Made by a program: the position numbers and the translations under genes. Below, in pieces: positions 59,183-64,000 of a stretch of DNA of 64,000 bases. Position 1 is the stretch's first letter; each line of letters opens with the position of its first letter. Origin of the DNA: Lachnospiraceae bacterium (GTDB taxonomy: Bacteria; Bacillota; Clostridia; Lachnospirales; Lachnospiraceae); contig JAEEJA010000095.1 of assembly GCA_016281605.1 (NCBI GenBank), positions 62,001-126,000 on the forward strand. The letters are read 5' to 3'. Below the pieces are notes generated by a model that was given only the letters and a program-made list of their open reading frames with translations, ran no database searches and had not been told where the DNA came from.

Positions 59183-59698
59183 TTATGCATTCTTGTTAAA
59201 TGCTTTGACAGCCTTTGAGTTTCCGCTTGTATCTAAGATAAAAAGATATACAAAATTTCCCTTTGAACCTATCTTTGCGTTTTTCATAAGCTTCTTACCT
59301 GTAGCACTGAAGTAATTCTCATTGCCACTGGTCTCATTCTTTACATATTTTTTAAGCTTTTTCTTAATTTTATTTACATTAGCTGAACCATCAGCCTCGC
59401 AAACAAAGCTTACGTACTCATACTTACTGTTTGACTTCTTAGCAGCTTTGTAAGAAGTAAAAAGCTTTGCAGAAACGCCTAAGATGTTGGAATACTTACC
59501 GAAAACATTGGTTCTGGCGGTATTAATCTCATTATCATCACTTAATGGATAAGACTTTCCGTATGCACCGGAAACCGCAGTATAAATGCTGCTTGGTGTA
59601 GCTGCTGCAGCTGCTTCCTCTGGCATCGCAACAGTAAATGATAAAGCAAACATGAGTACAATTGCTGATATATACTTTAATGCACTTCTTTTATTCAT
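59183..59698 (-). CDS. Secreted protein, DUF4358-like
   Basis: Signal peptide; YGKSYPLSDDNEINTARTNVFGKYSNILGVSAKLFTSYKAAKKSNSKYEYVSFVCEADG; found next to MBOAT/DHHW genes. Confidence 0.6.
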   Translation of the reverse strand: MNKRSALKYISAIVLMFALSFTVAMPEEAAAAATPSSIYTAVSGAYGKSYPLSDDNEINTARTNVFGKYSNILGVSAKLFTSYKAAKKSNSKYEYVSFVCEADGSANVNKIKKKLKKYVKNETSGNENYFSATGKKLMKNAKIGSKGNFVYLFILDTSGNSKAVKAFNKNA

Positions 59699-59776
59699 TT
59701 ATTTTCTCTCCCTATTCTTTATTATCATCTATCCCTTTATATTTATTGAATTTTAATACTATTCATAATTCTAAAA

Positions 59777-60868
59777 TCAATACAAATAATCATCTAACCA
59801 TATCATAAGGTCTTTCATTACATTTATAGTTGCTGCAGATGTCCAGTGACAACCATCACCTGCATCTGACTCAGCACTTAAATATCCATCCTCACCTGTA
59901 ATGATTTCGGAATAATCATAATAATATACATTATCCTTAGTTTCAGCAAATGCTTCGTACTCATGATTGAAGTTATCTCTCTGTACAGGTGTAGGGATAT
60001 TAAGGCTTGATGTCTTACCTGTAGGCGACACAGCCATAATTACAACCTTGACATTCTCATTTATCTGCTGAAGTGAAGATATAATTTCATCGAAATTACT
60101 TATAGTATCGAGTGTATCCTGGTTAGTTGCTTCATTCATACCTACCAGCAAGCAAACTATATCCGGCTTGTAAACTGCTGTTCTCTCAAGAGCTGAAACA
60201 TTTGATCCTTTATATGAGTAATCCGAATCATTTATAATCTTATATGTGGTAGTACCCTCTTTTCCAAGTATGAGAGTATTCTTTGGAAGCTCACCCTTAG
60301 CCCACTCTGAGATACCTTCTACGTAACACTCACCAACTATAGCCATCTTAGGCTTAGCAGGAAGAACATAAGCTTCAAGCGCTTCACTGGCATCACCCTG
60401 GGCAATTTTACCATCCTTACTCTTCTTCTCAGGTATAACCTGATAATAGTACTTAGTACGCTTTGTTACTGTAGTATCCGTATACTCATTAGTTTCAGTA
60501 TTTCCGATAGCTTCAAATGTGCCCTCTGCCGTATCGGCACGAAGTACACTGTAGCTTGTTGCTGACTCAAAAGCTTCCCATGAAAGTGCGACCTTACCCT
60601 TAGTATCAGTAACCGTAGGCTCTACGCTACCCGAGAACTTCTCAACCTTAGTAGTATCACTCTTCTTTGATGTACTTGAAGAGTCAGAGCCCTTAGAGCA
60701 CTTCACAACTATCAATATAACTATTATTAAAACGGCCACGACTGCTACAGCACCTATCACAAGCCTCTGACGGGCTTTTCTTGCAGCCTCGGCCCTTGCT
60801 AATCTCAATTCTTCCCTTCTTTTTCTACGGGAAATATCATCTCTCGAACTGGCCATCTTATTATCCAA
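59777..60868 (-). CDS. Membrane-anchored FN3 + SGNH/GDSL hydrolase-like protein
   Basis: N-terminal TM VIGAVAVVAVLIIVILIVV; FN3 segment; MAIVGECYVEGISEW, VCLLVGMNEATNQDTLD, DAGDGCHWTSAA. Confidence 0.75.
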   Translation of the reverse strand: MDNKMASSRDDISRRKRREELRLARAEAARKARQRLVIGAVAVVAVLIIVILIVVKCSKGSDSSSTSKKSDTTKVEKFSGSVEPTVTDTKGKVALSWEAFESATSYSVLRADTAEGTFEAIGNTETNEYTDTTVTKRTKYYYQVIPEKKSKDGKIAQGDASEALEAYVLPAKPKMAIVGECYVEGISEWAKGELPKNTLILGKEGTTTYKIINDSDYSYKGSNVSALERTAVYKPDIVCLLVGMNEATNQDTLDTISNFDEIISSLQQINENVKVVIMAVSPTGKTSSLNIPTPVQRDNFNHEYEAFAETKDNVYYYDYSEIITGEDGYLSAESDAGDGCHWTSAATINVMKDLMIWLDDYLY

Positions 60869-60951
60869 CCTTTTAATAATTTATGTGACAAATCTTACTT
60901 CTATAATTTAGCCTAAAAATAGGGTATTTGTCAACCCAAAATGGTCATTCT

Positions 60952-62388
60952 TTACTCTTTTCCGTCCCAACAATATGTACATAGTTTATCAGTATCTATT
61001 CCAACCGACTCTAACATGTCGTCAAGACGATTAAATCTAAGTGTTGTAAAATGTAATTCCTTGCGAATTTCCTCAACCATCTTCTCATATTCAGGCGTGT
61101 CAGGATTGGCATACTTACTGAGAATCTCTTCAGAAACATCGGTTGTTCCCTCAAGCTTAGCTATAACTCGCCTGGTTATAAGATCCATCTCTGAATTAGA
61201 ACGTGAGAAATTCAGGTACTTACAAGCATATACAAGAGGTGGGCAGGCAGGTCTTATATGAACCTCCTTCGCTCCATTATCATAAAGAAACTCTGTGGTT
61301 TCTCTTAACTGAGTACCTCTAACTATGGAATCGTCAATAAGCAGCATACTCTTATCCTTGATAAGGTCGTTGACAGCTATAAGCTTCATCTTTGCTATCA
61401 TATTACGCTTACTCTGTATGGTAGGCATAAAAGATCTTGACCATGTAGGAGTATACTTTATAAATGGTCTTGAAAATGGAATGCCTGACTCATTGGAATA
61501 TCCTATAGCATGAGCTGTTCCTGAATCAGGAACTCCTGCGACTATATCAGGCTTTACATTATCGCGCTTAGCAAGACATGCGCCACAGTTGTAACGCATC
61601 TTCTCTACACTTATGCCCTCATATGAGCTTGACGGGTATCCATAATAAACCCAGAGAAATGTGCATATCTTCATCTTATCCCCTGGAGTAACTAGCGTTC
61701 TTACACCCTCCTGTGTGATAACATCTATCTCGCCGGGACCGAGTTCCTTGTATGTCTCGTATCCAAGCTTCTGAAATGCAAAATCCTCGAATGAAACACA
61801 GTAACTTTCGCTATCACCTGTTTCTTCGTCGGTATTAAGCTTCTTTCCTAAAACCACAGGTGTGCGTCCGTAGCTGTCACGAGCACAGAAAAGCCCCTTT
61901 GGAGTAAGGAGAAGCAACGAAAGAGAGCCATCTACGCTGTCAAGCGCGTACTTGATACCCTCTATAAGATTTTCTTTTTGATTTATAATAGCTGCAACGA
62001 GCTCAGTAGAATTGATATCTCCTCCACTCATCTCTAAGAAATGTGAATTTCCTGCGGAGAAGAGGTCCTCTATAAGCTGCTGCTTATTATTTATCTTGCT
62101 TACTGTTGTTATGGCAAATGTTCCATGATGAGAACGCACTATCAGAGGCTGTGGTTCATAATCGGAGATACATCCGATTCCCATGTAGCCGTCCATATCC
62201 TGTACGTCCTTGTCAAACTTGGTTCTAAAAGGTGAATTCTCGATATTATGTATGGCTCTGTCAAAGTCCTTACCATCATAAGTAACAAGTCCCGCCCTTC
62301 TGGTTCCAAGATGAGAATGATAATCTGTTCCGAAAAACAAATCAAATAAACAATTTTCTCTACCTACACATCCAAAAAAGCCGCCCAT
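60952..62388 (-). CDS. Amidophosphoribosyltransferase-like protein (PurF paralogue lacking N-terminal catalytic Cys)
   Basis: PRPP motif MLLIDDSIVRGTQLRETTEFLY, VAGVPDSGTAHAIGYS, C-term LCTYCWDGKE; N-term MGGFFGCVGREN. ATG 62388 preceded by AAAGGA. Confidence 0.85.
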   Translation of the reverse strand: MGGFFGCVGRENCLFDLFFGTDYHSHLGTRRAGLVTYDGKDFDRAIHNIENSPFRTKFDKDVQDMDGYMGIGCISDYEPQPLIVRSHHGTFAITTVSKINNKQQLIEDLFSAGNSHFLEMSGGDINSTELVAAIINQKENLIEGIKYALDSVDGSLSLLLLTPKGLFCARDSYGRTPVVLGKKLNTDEETGDSESYCVSFEDFAFQKLGYETYKELGPGEIDVITQEGVRTLVTPGDKMKICTFLWVYYGYPSSSYEGISVEKMRYNCGACLAKRDNVKPDIVAGVPDSGTAHAIGYSNESGIPFSRPFIKYTPTWSRSFMPTIQSKRNMIAKMKLIAVNDLIKDKSMLLIDDSIVRGTQLRETTEFLYDNGAKEVHIRPACPPLVYACKYLNFSRSNSEMDLITRRVIAKLEGTTDVSEEILSKYANPDTPEYEKMVEEIRKELHFTTLRFNRLDDMLESVGIDTDKLCTYCWDGKE

Positions 62389-62432
62389 AACTATTCCTTT
62401 CCTATAACAAAACAAATATTTCTAAAAGCCAA

Positions 62433-62448
62433 TACTCGCTTGCGAGTA
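62433..62448. repeat. Short palindrome TACTCGCTTGCGAGTA
   Basis: Core ACTCGCTTGCGAGT is identical to the core of the 50898-50919 palindrome (reverse complement). Confidence 0.85.
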
Positions 62449-62501
62449 CACCCACCCATACTTTGGCTTAGAGATGGGGGATTTCTCCTCCCAAGTTAAC
62501 C
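62449..62501 (-). repeat. Intergenic element C (IS200/IS605 right-end / omega-RNA-like)
   Basis: Minus strand TTAACTTGGGAGGAGAAATCCCCCATCTCTAAGCCAAAGTATGGGTGGGTG; aligned with element B. Confidence 0.65.
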
Positions 62502-62562
62502 ACTCCTTATTGTAGCAGTGTTTTGGATTTGCTTCAAGAGTTTTTTGTAATCTTATGGTGTT

Positions 62563-62605
62563 TTATAATGATTATCATATGATGATTATCTTATGATGAT
62601 TATCT
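62563..62605. promoter_or_regulatory. Three tandem 14-bp Fur-family-box-like repeats
   Basis: ATAATGATTATCA / ATGATGATTATCT / ATGATGATTATCT starting at 62565, 62579, 62593; first copy reads TGATAATCATTATAA on the minus strand. Confidence 0.5.
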
Positions 62606-62626
62606 TTTATTGGGGACATATCTTGA

Positions 62627-64000
62627 TTATTGATGTTTTTCTTTTTGATTTTTAAGCATTCTCATGGCGTTTAATATACAGATAACCGCAACTCCTACAT
62701 CTGCAAACACAGCGGCCCACATATTTGCTATACCCAGAGCGCCAAGTATAAGCACCCCTACCTTTACAGCCAATGCAAATATGATATTCTGCTTTGCGAT
62801 TCGGGTTGTTTTTCTCGCGATTCTCATTACACTTCCAAGATGCATAAGATTATCGTCCATAACCACAACATCCGCCGCTTCAATTGCAGCATCCGAACCT
62901 ATGCCACCCATAGCTATACCAACATCTGCTCTGGTTAAAACCGGAGCATCGTTTATTCCATCACCTATGTAACCAATCTTTCCTTTTCCTGTGTTTGCAT
63001 TTATCATCTCTTCCAGCTTTGCAACCTTTTCTTCAGGTAAAAGTTCAGATTCAACTATATCTATACCGAGCACCGATGCTGTATAGTCTCCGACTCTTTT
63101 GTCGTCGCCTGTAAGAAGCACTACACTCTTTACTCCCTCTTTACGAACACTCTCTAGCGCTTTCGCGGCTTCACCCTTTATGGTATCGGATATATATATG
63201 ATTCCAAGAGCTTTATTTCCCTTAGCAACATAAACAACAGTGCTTCCTCCGGCTTCACTCGAAACATCAGAAAATCCCTTTACTGCCTTTTCAATCATGA
63301 GCTGACGTTTTCCGACATAGACAGTATGTTCACTCTGATCAGCATCGAGAATGGTAGCTTTAAGACCCTTTCCGGTTATATTTTGGATATCTTTTAGGGT
63401 ATATATTAAGTTGTCGGATTTTAGTTTGAGGTTTGCTGTATTTCCAGGTATGGCGCTGTTTTCTTTGTTTTTGTTATCTACATCATCCGAGACGAGTTGA
63501 AGGTTCCAATAATTTCTGATAGATACAGCAATCGGATGTGTTGACATGCTTTCTGCAACGGCTGCTACTGAAATCACTTCATCTTCAGTATATCCAGGCA
63601 TAACCTCCACCTTGTTAACCTCAAAAACACCCTTTGTAAGTGTTCCGGTCTTGTCTGTTACAAGTACTTCAATATCTGCGAGAAGCTCAAGATAGTTAGA
63701 TCCTTTAACAAGCACACCGTTTCTCGAAGCTGCGCCTATTCCACCGAAGAAAGAAAGGGGTACACTTATAACCAGAGCACAAGGACATGAAATAACCAGA
63801 AATGTACAAGCTCTGTATATCCAACTAAGTGGATTACCGAGTACAGTTGATGGGACAACTGCAAGCAAAAGAGCACATATAACAACTATAGGAGTATAGT
63901 AAATTGCGAATCTGGTTATAAAATTCTCCGTAACTGCCTTTTTCTCCGATGCATTTTCCACAAGTTCAAGGATACGGGCCACAGTAGAGTCTTCATACTT
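62627..64000 (-). CDS. Heavy-metal P1B-type ATPase (Cd/Zn-type), partial; 5' end off right edge
   Basis: KYEDSTVARILELVENASEKKA continues to the window edge; SCPCALVISVPLSFFGGIG, VTDKTGTLTKGVF, TGDDKRVGDYTASVLGI, GYIGDGINDAPVLTRADVGIAMG. Confidence 0.95.
   Translation of the reverse strand, partial: KYEDSTVARILELVENASEKKAVTENFITRFAIYYTPIVVICALLLAVVPSTVLGNPLSWIYRACTFLVISCPCALVISVPLSFFGGIGAASRNGVLVKGSNYLELLADIEVLVTDKTGTLTKGVFEVNKVEVMPGYTEDEVISVAAVAESMSTHPIAVSIRNYWNLQLVSDDVDNKNKENSAIPGNTANLKLKSDNLIYTLKDIQNITGKGLKATILDADQSEHTVYVGKRQLMIEKAVKGFSDVSSEAGGSTVVYVAKGNKALGIIYISDTIKGEAAKALESVRKEGVKSVVLLTGDDKRVGDYTASVLGIDIVESELLPEEKVAKLEEMINANTGKGKIGYIGDGINDAPVLTRADVGIAMGGIGSDAAIEAADVVVMDDNLMHLGSVMRIARKTTRIAKQNIIFALAVKVGVLILGALGIANMWAAVFADVGVAVICILNAMRMLKNQKEKHQ

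Overview
64 kb chromosomal window from a low-GC Firmicute. By inference from gene content it looks like a Lachnospiraceae / Butyrivibrio-type clostridium. Genes are dense and mostly on the minus strand. Most of the window is housekeeping or ordinary accessory content: RelA/SpoT synthetase, amino-acid ABC transporter, GH3 and GH36 glycosidases, Mini-III, class II aldolase, ComF, RecD2, MreB, RecJ, PrmA, U32 peptidase, CspA, tRNA-Pro, TcdA, a phospholipid operon, NadE, rhamnulokinase, TmcAL, a MoxR/DUF58/transglutaminase operon, HisS, an exopolysaccharide O-acetylation-type cassette, a PurF-like protein and a P1B ATPase. No CRISPR array, prophage or intact transposase was seen. The items most worth a second look are: (i) three homologous intergenic elements (A ~26958, B ~49709, C ~62449) that resemble IS200/IS605 right-end/omega-RNA scaffolds but have no TnpA/TnpB in the window, plus a recurring AACTCAGTCGG palindrome arm; (ii) a divergent pair of unknown genes, one a candidate EXQ-type PD-(D/E)XK-like + wHTH protein, separated by two perfect 13-bp direct repeats 21 bp apart; (iii) a PurF-like protein that has lost the catalytic N-terminal Cys; (iv) a triple 14-bp Fur-box-like array; (v) a cupin-DUF4406 in-frame fusion that keeps an internal RBS and start; (vi) a YlmH homologue lacking its S4 domain; (vii) an ECF sigma factor next to a membrane beta-propeller protein. 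The ORF track misses a TrmH-family gene running off the left edge. All family names come from reading motifs by eye; no searches were run.
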